Origin: Hyphomicrobiales bacterium | GTDB lineage: Bacteria; Pseudomonadota; Alphaproteobacteria; Rhizobiales; Xanthobacteraceae | Assembly: GCA_017304555.1 (NCBI GenBank) | Contig: JAFKKS010000165.1 | Coordinates: 7,605 to 52,522 of the forward strand | Direction: 5' to 3' | Length of the DNA: 44,918 bases | Part shown: piece by piece, positions 1-8,560 of the stretch | Layout of the letters: the number at the start of each line of letters is the position of its first letter | Numbering within the stretch: the stretch's first letter is position 1 | Notes under the pieces: generated by a model | Told to the model about the DNA's origin: nothing | Databases searched by the model: none | Seen by the model: only the letters and a program-made list of their open reading frames with translations | Made by a program: the position numbers and the translations under genes

Positions 1-7
1 CATTCCA

Positions 8-1767
8 ATGGTCGACACGACGATCGGCGCAGCCGGCGCCGTCCCTCCGGCGGAAGTCAAAGACGTAGAACTCTATCATCCCAAGAGTTGGGTGACGAAA
101 TATGTCTTCTCCCAGGACGCCAAAATTATTGCGATCCAGTATTCGATCACCGCGCTGTCCATTGGATTTGTAGCGCTGGTGTTGTCGTGGCTGATGCGGT
201 TGCAACTGGCCTTCCCGAGCGCTTTCTCGTTCATCGGTCCCAGCGAGTATCTGCAATTCATCACCATGCACGGCATGATCATGGTGATCTATCTGCTCAC
301 TGCGCTGTTCCTCGGAGGTTTCGGAAACTATCTGATCCCGCTGATGGTCGGCGCCCGGGACATGGTGTTCCCCTACGTGAACATGCTGAGCTACTGGGTC
401 TATCTGCTTGCTGTGCTGGTTCTGGCGTCGAGCTTCTTCTCCCCGGGAGGTCCCACAGGCGCTGGCTGGACCTTGTACCCACCGCAAGCCATCCTCTCCG
501 GCACTCCGGGACAGCAGGGGGGCATCATTCTGATGCTCTCGTCCCTGATTTTGTTCATCATCGGCTTCACCATGGGTGGGCTGAACTACGTTGTGACGGT
601 GCTGCAGGCCCGCGCACGCGGGATGACATTGATGCGCCTGCCGCTGACGGTATGGGGCATCTTCACGGCCACCGTCATCGCACTGTTGGCTTTCCCGGCC
701 TTGTTCGTCGGCGCTGTGATGCTGCTGTTCGACAAGATTCTGGGAACCAGCTTTTTCATGCCGACCATCGTCGAGATGGGGCAGCACTTAAAGTACCGCG
801 GCGGAAGCCCGCTGCTGTTCCAGCACCTGTTCTGGTTCTTCGGCCATCCCGAAGTCTACATCGTTGCCCTGCCCGCGTTCGGAATCGTCTCCGATCTGAT
901 CAGCACGCATGCAAGAAAAAATATCTTCGGCTATCGCATGATGGTTTGGGCGATCATCGCCATCGGCGCTCTAAGCTTCGTTGTTTGGGCGCACCACATG
1001 TATGTCAGCGGCATGAATCCGTATTTCGGATTCTTCTTCGCAACAACCACACTCATTATCGCCATCCCGACCGCCATCAAGGTCTACAACTGGGTGCTGA
1101 CCTTGTGGCGCGGCGATATCCATTTGACCGTCCCGATGCTGTTCGCGCTCGCGTTCATCGTCACGTTCGTGAACGGGGGCTGACCGGCCTGTTTCTCGGC
1201 AACGTCGTCGTCGACGTCCCGCTCTCCGACACCATGTTCGTCGTCGCTCATTTCCACATGGTGATGGGTATGGCGCCGATTTTCGTGATCTTCGGCGCGA
1301 TCTACCATTGGTATCCGAAGGTGACCGGGCGAATGCTGAATGATGTGCTCGGTCAATTTCACTTCTGGGTTACATTCCTCGGCGCCTACTCGATCTACTT
1401 TCCAATGCACTATTTGGGCCTGCTGGGCGTGCCGCGGCGATACTTCGAGCTCGGCGAAACGGCTTTCATTCCGCCATCGGCGGCGACGCTGAATATCTTC
1501 ATCACCGTCGCAGCGCTGGTCGTCGGCTTCGCCCAGATGGTGTTCCTGTTCAACCTGATCTGGAGCCTGTTCAGGGGCAAATTGGCCGGCAGCAATCCGT
1601 GGAATGCCACCACGCTCGAGTGGCAGACACCCGAAACTCCGCCGAGCCACGGCAATTGGGGCAAGGAATTGCCGGTGGTCTATCGCTGGGCCTACGATTA
1701 CAGCGTGCCGGGCGCTGCGCGCGATTTCATACCGCAGAACCAGCCCCCGGCCGCGCGAGCCGCGTAG
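8..1767 (+). pseudogene. coxN: Cytochrome c oxidase subunit I (CoxN/CtaD type), interrupted by a one-base frameshift
   Basis: This encodes the catalytic subunit of a haem-copper oxidase, which reduces O2 at the haem a3-CuB centre in the inner membrane. Reading from the ATG at 8 shows a low-spin haem histidine (H88), the HPEVY motif (280-284; H280 is a CuB ligand and Y284 the crosslinked tyrosine) and the HH pair (329-330). The frame stops at 1181-1183 after residue 391. The protein resumes in the next frame with GLTGLFLGNVVVDVPLSDT and the final haem ligands HFH near 1249, ending at 1767. One extra G in the G5 run at 1175-1179 would restore an approximately 586-residue protein. As written, the product lacks the last haem ligands and three or more helices. 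Two subunit III genes and a subunit IV gene follow closely, as in coxMNOP; the subunit II gene would lie left of the window. Either a sequencing error or a recent mutation is possible; the intact downstream genes favour one of these over old decay. Confidence 0.9.
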
Positions 1768-1778
1768 GAGAACGCACC

Positions 1779-2483
1779 GTGAGCATCACGGTCATCATCC
1801 TGGCTGTGATCGGCGTCATCGTCGCATGGTGGCTGTCGCAGCAAAGGTTGATGTCCAAGCCGTGGCTGGAGGTCGGGGCGCTTGGCGAAGCTCCCGGTAC
1901 TGGCGCAGTGTCCTTGCCCGCAGCGACGATCGGACTGGGCGTGTTCCTTGCCGTCGTCAGTTCGTTGTTCGGGCTGTTGATCAGCGCCTATCTCATGCGA
2001 ATGCGCCTGACGGATTGGGCGCAACTGCCGGCGCCGAAGCTGTTGTGGTTCAACACAGGCGTGCTGATCTTGAGCAGCGTCGCATTGCAATACGCGCAGG
2101 TTGCGGCACGCAAGGGCCAGATGGAAAGCGTCGGCGACGGCCTGATTGCAGGCGGTCTCTTCACTTTGACGTTTCTGGTTGGACAATTGCTGGCGTGGCA
2201 ACAGCTGAACGCCGCAGGCTATTTCCTCGCGGCCAACCCGGCCAACGCGTTCTTTTATCTTCTCACCGGCGCACACGGCCTGCACCTGTTGGGTGGCGTC
2301 GTGGCGCTGGGACGGTCCATCGCGAAGCTATGGCGAGGCGTTGACGTGCAGCAGATGCGCTTAAGCGTGCGGCTGTGCGCCACCTATTGGCATTTCCTGC
2401 TCGCGCTCTGGCTCATCTTATTCAGTGCGCTGACACCATGGGTGGGCGACTTCGCGGCCATCTGCCGCACGTTGCTGACCTGA
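1779..2483 (+). CDS. coxO: Haem-copper oxidase subunit III (CoxO-like)
   Basis: This is a 234-residue membrane subunit of the haem-copper oxidase. The chosen start is GTG 1779, preceded by AGGAGA at 1766-1771 and 11 bases after the subunit I stop. An N-terminal helix (about residues 2-18) is followed by further hydrophobic segments. Family hallmarks are the GAHGLHLLGG motif and the C-terminal ATYWHFLLALWLILF helix, which are typical of COX3-like proteins. It is the first of two consecutive subunit III-like genes, the layout known from the Bradyrhizobium coxMNOP operon. The role is structural, stabilising subunit I. The symbol is given by operon position; the family assignment is firm and the exact orthology less so. 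Confidence 0.82.
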   Translation: MSITVIILAVIGVIVAWWLSQQRLMSKPWLEVGALGEAPGTGAVSLPAATIGLGVFLAVVSSLFGLLISAYLMRMRLTDWAQLPAPKLLWFNTGVLILSSVALQYAQVAARKGQMESVGDGLIAGGLFTLTFLVGQLLAWQQLNAAGYFLAANPANAFFYLLTGAHGLHLLGGVVALGRSIAKLWRGVDVQQMRLSVRLCATYWHFLLALWLILFSALTPWVGDFAAICRTLLT

Positions 2484-2497
2484 GGAGGTCTCGACAA

Positions 2498-3220
2498 ATG
2501 GCAGACGCAACGCTGGCAAATTCGAGTGTAGCCGCCACGCGGCCGTCAGGCTGGCGAGGCATCGCCGCGGACTGGTCGTCGGATCAGCAGGCGTTCAAGA
2601 ATGTCTCCTGGGGAAAGGCCATGATGTGGATCTTCCTCCTGAGCGACACCTTCATCTTCAGCTGCTTCTTGCTGTCGTACATGACGGTGCGGATGTCGAC
2701 GACCGTGCCTTGGCCGAATCCGAGTGAAGTTTTCGCCTTGACGATCGGCGGCACGTCAATCCCGCTCATCCTGATCGCCATCATGACCTTCATCTTGATC
2801 AGCAGCAGCGGGACGATGGCGATGGCCGTCAATTTCGGCTACCGCCACGATCGAGTCAGATCGGCCGCGTTGATGCTCGCGACGGCGGCGTTCGGCACCG
2901 CATTCGTTGGCATGCAGGCGTTCGAGTGGACCAAGCTGATCATGGAAGGGGTACGGCCTTGGCGCAATCCGTGGGGTGCGGACCAATTTGGATCGAGCTT
3001 CTTCATGATCACCGGTTTCCACGGCACCCACGTGACGATCGGCGTGATCTTCTTGGCCATCGTTGCGCGAAAAGTGCTGCGGGGAGATTTCGATTGCGAA
3101 GCGCGAGGCTTTTTCACGAGCCGGAAAGGACACTACGAGGTCGTCGAGATCATGGGCCTGTACTGGCATTTCGTCGATCTGGTGTGGGTCTTCATCTTTG
3201 CCCTCTTCTATCTCTGGTGA
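2498..3220 (+). CDS. coxP: Haem-copper oxidase subunit III (CoxP-like)
   Basis: This is a 240-residue second COX3-family subunit. The start at ATG 2498 follows a clear GAGGAGG ribosome-binding site at 2482-2488 and lies 14 bases after the preceding stop. Typical motifs are MMWIFLLSDTFIFSCF near residue 42, FMITGFHGTHVTIGVIFL near 168 and the C-terminal GLYWHFVDLVWVFIF helix. It has a soluble N-terminus of about 40 residues. It differs clearly in sequence from the preceding subunit III gene, so the two are not a recent duplication. It probably packs against subunit I in the inner membrane. Confidence 0.88.
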   Translation: MADATLANSSVAATRPSGWRGIAADWSSDQQAFKNVSWGKAMMWIFLLSDTFIFSCFLLSYMTVRMSTTVPWPNPSEVFALTIGGTSIPLILIAIMTFILISSSGTMAMAVNFGYRHDRVRSAALMLATAAFGTAFVGMQAFEWTKLIMEGVRPWRNPWGADQFGSSFFMITGFHGTHVTIGVIFLAIVARKVLRGDFDCEARGFFTSRKGHYEVVEIMGLYWHFVDLVWVFIFALFYLW

Positions 3221-3227
3221 GGAGAAT

Positions 3228-3563
3228 ATGGCACAGGCAGCGGCACACGTTGAAGGGCAACAACACCCGATCAAGCTTTATCTCGTGGTCTGGGGATGGC
3301 TGTTCATTCTCAGCACGTGCTCTTATCTCGTCGACTACTTCGGCTTCCATGGATACATCAGATGGTCGCTGATCCTGCTGTTCATGATTTTGAAGGCAGG
3401 CCTGATTGTCGCGGTCTTCATGCACATGGCTTGGGAGCGGCTGGCGTTGATGTACGCCATTCTGGTTCCGCCGGTGTTGGTGTTGGTGTTTGTAGGAATC
3501 ATGGTGTTCGAATCGAATCACACGCTTTTCACGCGGATCATATTTTTTGGGGCCGGGACATAG
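3228..3563 (+). CDS. Cytochrome c oxidase subunit IV (prokaryotic COX4/CyoD-type)
   Basis: This is a 111-residue protein with three predicted helices (about 18-36, 43-62 and 70-95), matching the small prokaryotic subunit IV of haem-copper oxidases. The MHMAWERLALMYAILVPP stretch between helices 2 and 3 is characteristic of the family. The start at ATG 3228 has GAGGAGA at 3218-3224, and the gene begins 8 bases after the second subunit III gene. It is the last gene of the oxidase operon; the next gene lies on the opposite strand. The subunit is thought to assist assembly or stability rather than catalysis. Confidence 0.82.
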   Translation: MAQAAAHVEGQQHPIKLYLVVWGWLFILSTCSYLVDYFGFHGYIRWSLILLFMILKAGLIVAVFMHMAWERLALMYAILVPPVLVLVFVGIMVFESNHTLFTRIIFFGAGT

Positions 3564-3696
3564 AGCGCGTACTCCGCCACAAACTTCTCCGGTTGCTTCC
3601 GGCTCGTTGCCGTGCGGGACTCACACCCACTGGAAAGCGTCCGTGTCGATACAACGCTGACGCCGCTTTCTGACCGGTGCAGCAAGCCCACCAAGA

Positions 3697-4599
3697 TTAA
3701 GCTTTCGGCTCGTCCTCGTGCGTCCAGGGGAAGAGAACGGCTGGAAAATCTGCAGCGTAGCGACGCGCTTTCGGCCGGATGGGACGGTCTTGCCGCGGGG
3801 TCGGGTCCGGTTCCACGGCCTTGCGGTAGAGATGCCAGGTCGAATGGGCGAGCACCGGGATCACCACCGCGAGCCCAACAAAGAGCGGCAACGAGCCGAT
3901 CACCAGCGCGACGGCGACGAGGAGGCCCCATGCCGCCATCATCAGCGGATTGCGAAGAACGGCCCTAACCGACGTTTGCATGGCGACGATCGCGCCGACA
4001 TCCCGATCCAGCAGCAGCGGGAAGGAAACGACGCTGATCGTCAGCACGAAAACGGCGAACAGGAAGCCGATGCCGTTTCCAACGATGATGAGGGTCCATC
4101 CCGCGGGGGTCGTCAAGATGTCGCTAACGAACTGCCCAACCGATTCCGGCGAACCGTAGCCGAACAGCGCCTGATAGAGCGCCTGCGCGACCGCGAGCCA
4201 GATCAGGAACACGACCATCAGGACCATTCCGAGCGCGGCGATAGAATCGAGGGAAGGGCATCGCAGCAGCCCGAAAGCGTGCCTCCACGTGACATCAACG
4301 CCATGTTCGCGCTGCCGGCTCATTTCGTAGAGGCCGATGGCCGCGAATGGGCCGATCAACGCGAAGCCCGCCGCGAGTGGAAAGAGGAGCGGCATCACGC
4401 CGTAGCCGAATGTCATGCGGGCCAGAAACAGGCCGATAACGGGATAGATGATGGCGAGGAAAATGACATGGGTCGGCATCGACCAGAAGTCATCGATGCC
4501 TTTCGCCACCGCGTCCTTCAAATCCGCAAATCCGATCTTGCGGACAATAGGGTGAGCCGGACTCTCGCCCGCGCCGGTCATCACATGGAGATTTGACAT
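3697..4599 (-). CDS. DUF2189 family integral membrane protein
   Basis: This is a 300-residue membrane protein of the DUF2189 family, whose biochemical function is unknown. About six hydrophobic segments are visible between residues 44 and 250, with a short soluble N-terminus (IVRKIGFADLKDAVAKGIDDF, residues about 18-38, a region typical of the family) and a proline- and arginine-rich cytosolic tail. A GGAGG ribosome-binding site lies just upstream of the ATG at 4599. The gene is convergent with the oxidase operon, with 133 bases between the stops. Genes of this family often sit near respiratory oxidase genes in alphaproteobacteria (recalled, not tested). Confidence 0.82.
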   Translation of the reverse strand: MSNLHVMTGAGESPAHPIVRKIGFADLKDAVAKGIDDFWSMPTHVIFLAIIYPVIGLFLARMTFGYGVMPLLFPLAAGFALIGPFAAIGLYEMSRQREHGVDVTWRHAFGLLRCPSLDSIAALGMVLMVVFLIWLAVAQALYQALFGYGSPESVGQFVSDILTTPAGWTLIIVGNGIGFLFAVFVLTISVVSFPLLLDRDVGAIVAMQTSVRAVLRNPLMMAAWGLLVAVALVIGSLPLFVGLAVVIPVLAHSTWHLYRKAVEPDPTPRQDRPIRPKARRYAADFPAVLFPWTHEDEPKA

Positions 4600-5076
4600 A
4601 ACGAGCCTCCGTCAGCCGTTCTTCGAACGGTCGCGAGGCTCAAGGTGACGCAATGCTTCCACTTCCGGTGCTGGTCACGTAGGCGCCGCGACCTTGCTGA
4701 GGGCAAGTATAGCGCGGCGGACGGGGATTGTCCCACAACATCGGACACACAAATGTCGGTAGGCTTCTCTCCACGCCGTCCTCGTGCATGAAGCCGAAAG
4801 CGGCGGGAATTGGAGCGGGCCTTGGTGCGCCGTTCGCTTTTCCCTGACCTGATCCGGCTGCGGCCAGCCTTCCTCATCTATCGGATCATACGCACCAGCG
4901 CGGGTGTCTCGTTCCTTGCCCATCTGCTCGCTCCCGCGTTCAAATAGAAGCAACAACGGAGCGGCATGGACGTTCCCCGGAGGTGGGTCTGCGTCGACCA
5001 ATCTCCAAAACTGAGACCGGCGTTGAGGAACTTGGAGTTCATACCTCCGTTGGTTTTTCAACAGGAGGCGCGGCGG
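4600..5076. other. Intergenic region without a supported gene
   Basis: No recognisable protein is coded here. The only candidate is a minus-strand reading frame from ATG 4923 to 4675 (82 codons, beginning MGKERDTRAGAYDPIDEEGW) preceded by GGGAG. Its first 25 residues look protein-like, but I do not recognise them and the second half is low quality. The promoter of the DUF2189 gene should lie in the left part of this stretch. Confidence 0.4.
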
Positions 5077-5280
5077 ATGGGCCACCTACCGAGAGGATTG
5101 TTCGTTCAAAGGACACAGTCGGTGCCAAAGGCTCAAGAACTTCGGGACCACGCCGCACAGTGCTTACGATTGGCAGAAGAGCACCCTGAAGAACGAGATC
5201 TTTGGGTCGGGCTGGCCGAAAGGTGGAACGCCCTAGCCGACACGCTCGCCGAAGACGAGCCGCCCGAGCCGACCCGTTAA
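5077..5280 (+). CDS. Small conserved rhizobial-type hypothetical protein
   Basis: This is a 67-residue protein. Its core, LRDHAAQCLRLAEEHPEERD followed by LWVGLAERWNALADTL, resembles small helical proteins common in Bradyrhizobium and Methylobacterium relatives, which carry an LR-HA-CLRLA motif and an AxxW motif. No function is known to me. The start chosen is ATG 5077 because AGGAGG lies at 5063-5068 with 8-base spacing; a longer reading frame begins at 4966 but its first 37 residues look non-coding. The gene stands alone. Confidence 0.55.
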   Translation: MGHLPRGLFVQRTQSVPKAQELRDHAAQCLRLAEEHPEERDLWVGLAERWNALADTLAEDEPPEPTR

Positions 5281-5390
5281 GGGGCCATATTTGCAGTCGA
5301 GTGCTCTTCGTCCCGTGTGTCGAGATATTCTCGATTATCTGCAAGCCCGTCGAACGCTTTGAGATCTTGAGATCGCGGACGCGTTCATTG

Positions 5391-5428
5391 CGGGCGCGAC
5401 CAGGCTCGGTCACGTGAACTCGCGCCCG
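5391..5428. repeat. 9-bp perfect inverted repeat (CGGGCGCGA / TCGCGCCCG)
   Basis: The arms at 5391-5399 and 5420-5428 are exact reverse complements separated by 20 bases. The repeat lies in a 409-base stretch (5281-5689) in which I see no gene. It has no T-run, so it is not a typical intrinsic terminator. It could be a protein-binding site or a chance GC-rich hairpin. Confidence 0.35.
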
Positions 5429-5689
5429 TGCAGCGTTCCGCAACGCTGCCGGCGAGGTTGGCCTATCAATGTACCGTGCCCCCTGTGTACAGGCTTGAGC
5501 TCGACCGGTCTCCCAGCCACCGACGGCCTGCGAGCAGGGTTGCTGTCGGTGATCCCTCAAGTCTGTATCTTTAGACTAAAGCGGCGAGTCCAAAATGGAC
5601 CGGCCAGGCGCGCGAGGGTCGGCAAGAGATGGTGACTGGCAGCGGACCGGGGTGCATTATGAAACCTCCGCCGCGCGGGGGACGCGCCC

Positions 5690-5905
5690 ATGAAATCCGT
5701 TCTGCCAATTTATCTTTTTGAGTCCTTCACATCCGAAATGGTGGCCACAATGCAAGCTGCCTTCGATGAGGCGTGCGGGCTTGCTGGAAGCAAGGACGAT
5801 GACGAGGCCAGGAGGTAATTGGACTTCACATCATCGAGGGCGCGCAGCGCAGCGTCGCGGGGTCACGCAGCTGCAAGACGCGGCAGAGAGCAGGCGGGTA
5901 AGACG
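5690..5905 (+). pseudogene. Decayed small conserved hypothetical gene (MKxVLPIYLFE family)
   Basis: An ATG at 5690 opens a 42-codon frame (MKSVLPIYLFESFTSEMVAT then MQAAFDEACGLAG) ending at 5818. The N-terminus matches a small rhizobial protein family that normally continues with a helical II-E-AQRG segment. That continuation is present, but in other frames: GLHIIEGAQR follows in the next frame from about 5814, and RRGVTQLQDAAES in the third frame near 5850. At least two frameshifts are therefore needed to explain the sequence. I read it as a dead remnant. A very short functional 42-residue protein cannot be excluded. Confidence 0.5.
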
Positions 5906-5918
5906 AATGGACCCTGCA

Positions 5919-6212
5919 TCATATTCGGGTCGCGCGAACGAAGCAGAAAATAAATAGCCAAGCTACCGAGGCAATTTCAAAGACGCGGCGAATGTCGAAG
6001 TGGGTAGAGATCAATATCCGCCCAAAAGCCGGTTCAGCGATGCTCCAGTAAAGCGCAACGAAAAAGAATACACCGCATCCATCTAGCGCTAGACTCCGTC
6101 GCGAACTCGCAAGCTCAAGCTGGAAGCGTGTTCGCTCCTCCAGGTCAATTAGGAGGCGATAGGCGGTGTAGGCAACCAATGCACCGAGCGCTATGCTTAG
6201 AATGTGCGCCAT
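5919..6212 (-). CDS. Small membrane protein, hypothetical
   Basis: This is a 97-residue protein with three hydrophobic stretches: residues 2-20, a central GCGVFFFVALYWSIAEP segment near 45-61, and VAWLFIFCFV near 82-92. Between the first two is a charged helix (DLEERTRFQLELASSRRSL). GGAAG lies about 7 bases upstream of the ATG at 6212. I do not recognise a family. It faces away from the type I secretion locus and has no operon partner. Confidence 0.5.
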   Translation of the reverse strand: MAHILSIALGALVAYTAYRLLIDLEERTRFQLELASSRRSLALDGCGVFFFVALYWSIAEPAFGRILISTHFDIRRVFEIASVAWLFIFCFVRATRI

Positions 6213-6841
6213 GACGACGCTTCCTATCGAAGTATCTGGTCCCTAATTGAGCGATTTGCCGACTTAGCGTTACGTTTGAAAGCTTAGCCTAACGCTGGTT
6301 TGCCCATGGTGGGTTATAATGGTGCAGCTCTAAATAGACTTAGATTCACCGATTCCTATCGCCGGGCCGGCCTGCCCCAGTTAGAGGTGTTTGCTGGTGG
6401 AGGGATCTGACTAGACGTTTTTCGTGCGCGTGCCAGGGTGACGTCGTCGGCGCGTCGTTTTGACACGCGCTTCCGTCCGCGTCGCGGGCCGCGTCCCGCC
6501 GGAGCCTCCTCAAGCGTTCTCAATGACTTGAGTCGCAGGAACGGGTCGTTCCTTGCAAGTGATGCGCGAGCGCGCGCAGCAATACGCCTCGATCTCATAA
6601 TCATCAAAGTCGAGCCACAACGCGAGCACACCAGCGCCCAAGTCGTTAAGAAAATTCCGCCGGCCCGCGCAAGGCAAGACGCACTGCGTGGACGAAAGCG
6701 CGGGCGCTTAACTTAGTGTCGCCGACCTCGGTTGGGTTGTGACGCGAGCGTGCGTCGTTGCGCCATGCAGCGGCGGCCATCGACTCTCGGTGGCGTATTC
6801 GAACTCAGCATCCATTCACGGGATAATAGAAGGAAGGGGAC
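6213..6841. other. Intergenic region upstream of the secretion locus, no supported gene
   Basis: Overlapping short frames exist on both strands at 6356-6716, including a minus-strand arginine-rich one with a CSRCG start, but none is convincing. A TATAAT hexamer lies at 6315-6320 without a good -35 element at 17-bp spacing. The ribosome-binding site of the next gene (AAGGAAGGGG, 6830-6839) closes the stretch. Confidence 0.4.
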
Positions 6842-8395
6842 ATGGGTACTATTACGATTAGCCCCGGCGCCAACATCCAGAAAACAATCAACGCGGCGCC
6901 GGCCGGCACCACGATCGTGTTCAAGCCGGGCGTCTATGACGTTTCGAAAGTCATCAATCTCAAGTCCGGCGTATCGCTTCAGGGACAGGCCGGGGCCAAG
7001 CTCCAGTCCAATGGAAAGGCTGGCATCTTCCAAGGGCTTGGCGTTCACGACGTCAATATTTCCGGGTTTACTTTCGATGGCCGCAACGGCGGGCCGTCAA
7101 ATTCCGGAGCGATCTATCTGGATTCCTCAACGGGAAGCGGAAGCGGGACACCGAGCAACAACATCCACATCACGAATAACACGTTCCAGAACTGGACGAA
7201 TAATTCGGGATCCAATCTCTGGCTCTGGCACACGCAGAATACATACGTCCAGGGAAACACCTTCAAGAACGGCTGGGAGGCTGTTGGCTGGTCGACGGAG
7301 AAAGGCGCGCCGCCGATGAACAATCTGGTGGTGTCGAACAATGTCATCACCGGCATGAAGTACATCGGCATCGAGACCGCGTTCGACTCGACCGTCTCCA
7401 ACGTCCACATCGACTACAACAAGATCAGCAATATCGGAGACATGTCGATCTCGTTTGTGGAAGGCGAGACCGGCGGCAAGGTCATGTCGGGCACCGTCAA
7501 GGGCAATCAGATCGACGGCGCCCACTCCGGAGGAACGCTGGTCGAGCTCGGTAACTACAAAGGCCCGTTCAACGTCACCGTCTCGGACAATGTCTTGTCC
7601 AACCACGAGTGGGGAATGATGTTCTCGCACACGGCCGGAATGGCGGTGCTCAACAACAAGTTCGTCAACGTCGAGAACCCCTTTTCCGACGACGGAGGGT
7701 ACGACGGGACGGAATGGATCGGCACCAACACGGTCGACGGCGTGAAGCAGACCGGCTGGCCTGGCCACACGTACGGACCTCAACCGGCACTCTATTCCTC
7801 GCCGAACACAGGCGCTTACGCGGCTGCGAATGAGCCGCAATATCAGATGGCGCCGGCCGTCGGGGCGAGCGCCGTCGCGTCGTCTGACACGACGAGCCCG
7901 CAGGGCGTGACGACAACCGGCACGGTCGATATCCCCACGAAGGGTGCGGCCGATCTGCCAGTTGCGTCAGGCGACGCGCCGAGCCTCCAGCCAGTGACCG
8001 GTACGGTCGCTCTTCCGGCGAATGGCGCTGCCGATCTGCCCGCGAGCGGCGCTGCCGATGTTCCGGTGGCGCCCATCCAGCCGAGCACGCTGCTTGGCAA
8101 CTTGGGAACGGGCGCAGATTTCTTGCAGCGCGGATCTCAGGATCCGGTTGGCGGTGCTTTCTCCGGCACTCTGGATCGCGACGGAGCCGGGATTCTCAGT
8201 GAGCCGGTCGGCGGATCGCTCGCGGCGGACCTCACGAATGTCGGCCGCCTTGGCGAAATGATGACCGTCGGGGATTCACGCGCCGGCATCAGCATCCAGC
8301 CCCAGCCGGCCAATGTCGGCACGGCGTTCAGCAGTTTGGATCAAAGCGTGAAGCAGCCTGACGCGTTGAGCCCCGACATGTGGCGACACGCGTAA
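6842..8395 (+). CDS. Right-handed parallel beta-helix protein, candidate type I secretion substrate
   Basis: This is a 517-residue protein. Residues 1-320 form a pectate-lyase-like right-handed beta-helix. The fold opens with the usual GTITISPGANIQKTINAAP and VFKPGVYDVS strand pair. Repeating N-N-(T/V/K)-F/I turns follow: NIHITNNTF, YVQGNTF, LVVSNNVI, VHIDYNKI and VTVSDNVL. No Sec signal peptide is present and no GGxGxD RTX nonapeptides are seen. Residues about 345-430 are Ala/Pro/Gly-rich with an imperfect repeat (GTVDIP..GAADLP, GTVALP..GAADLP). The C-terminus could hold an uncleaved type I secretion signal. A strong AAGGAAGGGG site precedes ATG 6842. It lies directly upstream of an HlyB/HlyD-type exporter, so export through it is inferred. 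The activity, perhaps polysaccharide binding or cleavage, is unknown. Confidence 0.8.
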   Translation: MGTITISPGANIQKTINAAPAGTTIVFKPGVYDVSKVINLKSGVSLQGQAGAKLQSNGKAGIFQGLGVHDVNISGFTFDGRNGGPSNSGAIYLDSSTGSGSGTPSNNIHITNNTFQNWTNNSGSNLWLWHTQNTYVQGNTFKNGWEAVGWSTEKGAPPMNNLVVSNNVITGMKYIGIETAFDSTVSNVHIDYNKISNIGDMSISFVEGETGGKVMSGTVKGNQIDGAHSGGTLVELGNYKGPFNVTVSDNVLSNHEWGMMFSHTAGMAVLNNKFVNVENPFSDDGGYDGTEWIGTNTVDGVKQTGWPGHTYGPQPALYSSPNTGAYAAANEPQYQMAPAVGASAVASSDTTSPQGVTTTGTVDIPTKGAADLPVASGDAPSLQPVTGTVALPANGAADLPASGAADVPVAPIQPSTLLGNLGTGADFLQRGSQDPVGGAFSGTLDRDGAGILSEPVGGSLAADLTNVGRLGEMMTVGDSRAGISIQPQPANVGTAFSSLDQSVKQPDALSPDMWRHA

Positions 8396-8408
8396 CGTCG
8401 ACATGAAA

Positions 8409-8467
8409 ACGCGGCACGCTCGTGCCGCGTGCGACGGAGCGGCGGGCTCGAAAGGTTCGCCGCTCCG
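8409..8467 (+). terminator. Two consecutive strong hairpins between secreted protein and exporter
   Basis: The first hairpin has 10-base arms 8409-8418 and 8421-8430 (ACGCGGCACG / CGTGCCGCGT). The second has 10-base arms 8435-8444 and 8458-8467 (CGGAGCGGCG / CGCCGCTCCG). A weak T-containing tract (GATTTCTT) follows about ten bases later. They probably act as a partial terminator or as 3' mRNA protection, so that more substrate than exporter is made. Confidence 0.6.
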
Positions 8468-8560
8468 CTTGCTGATTTCTTAGCGCCTCTCAAGCGTATC
8501 AAAAGTGGTGGTGGAAGTACGCGGGATTCTGCGTTTCGGCAGCCTGCTTAAGGACCATTT

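Noticed and set aside
6842-8395. RTX calcium repeats in the beta-helix protein
   Set aside because: Gly/Asp-rich bits such as DDGGYDG occur once only; there is no nonapeptide periodicity.
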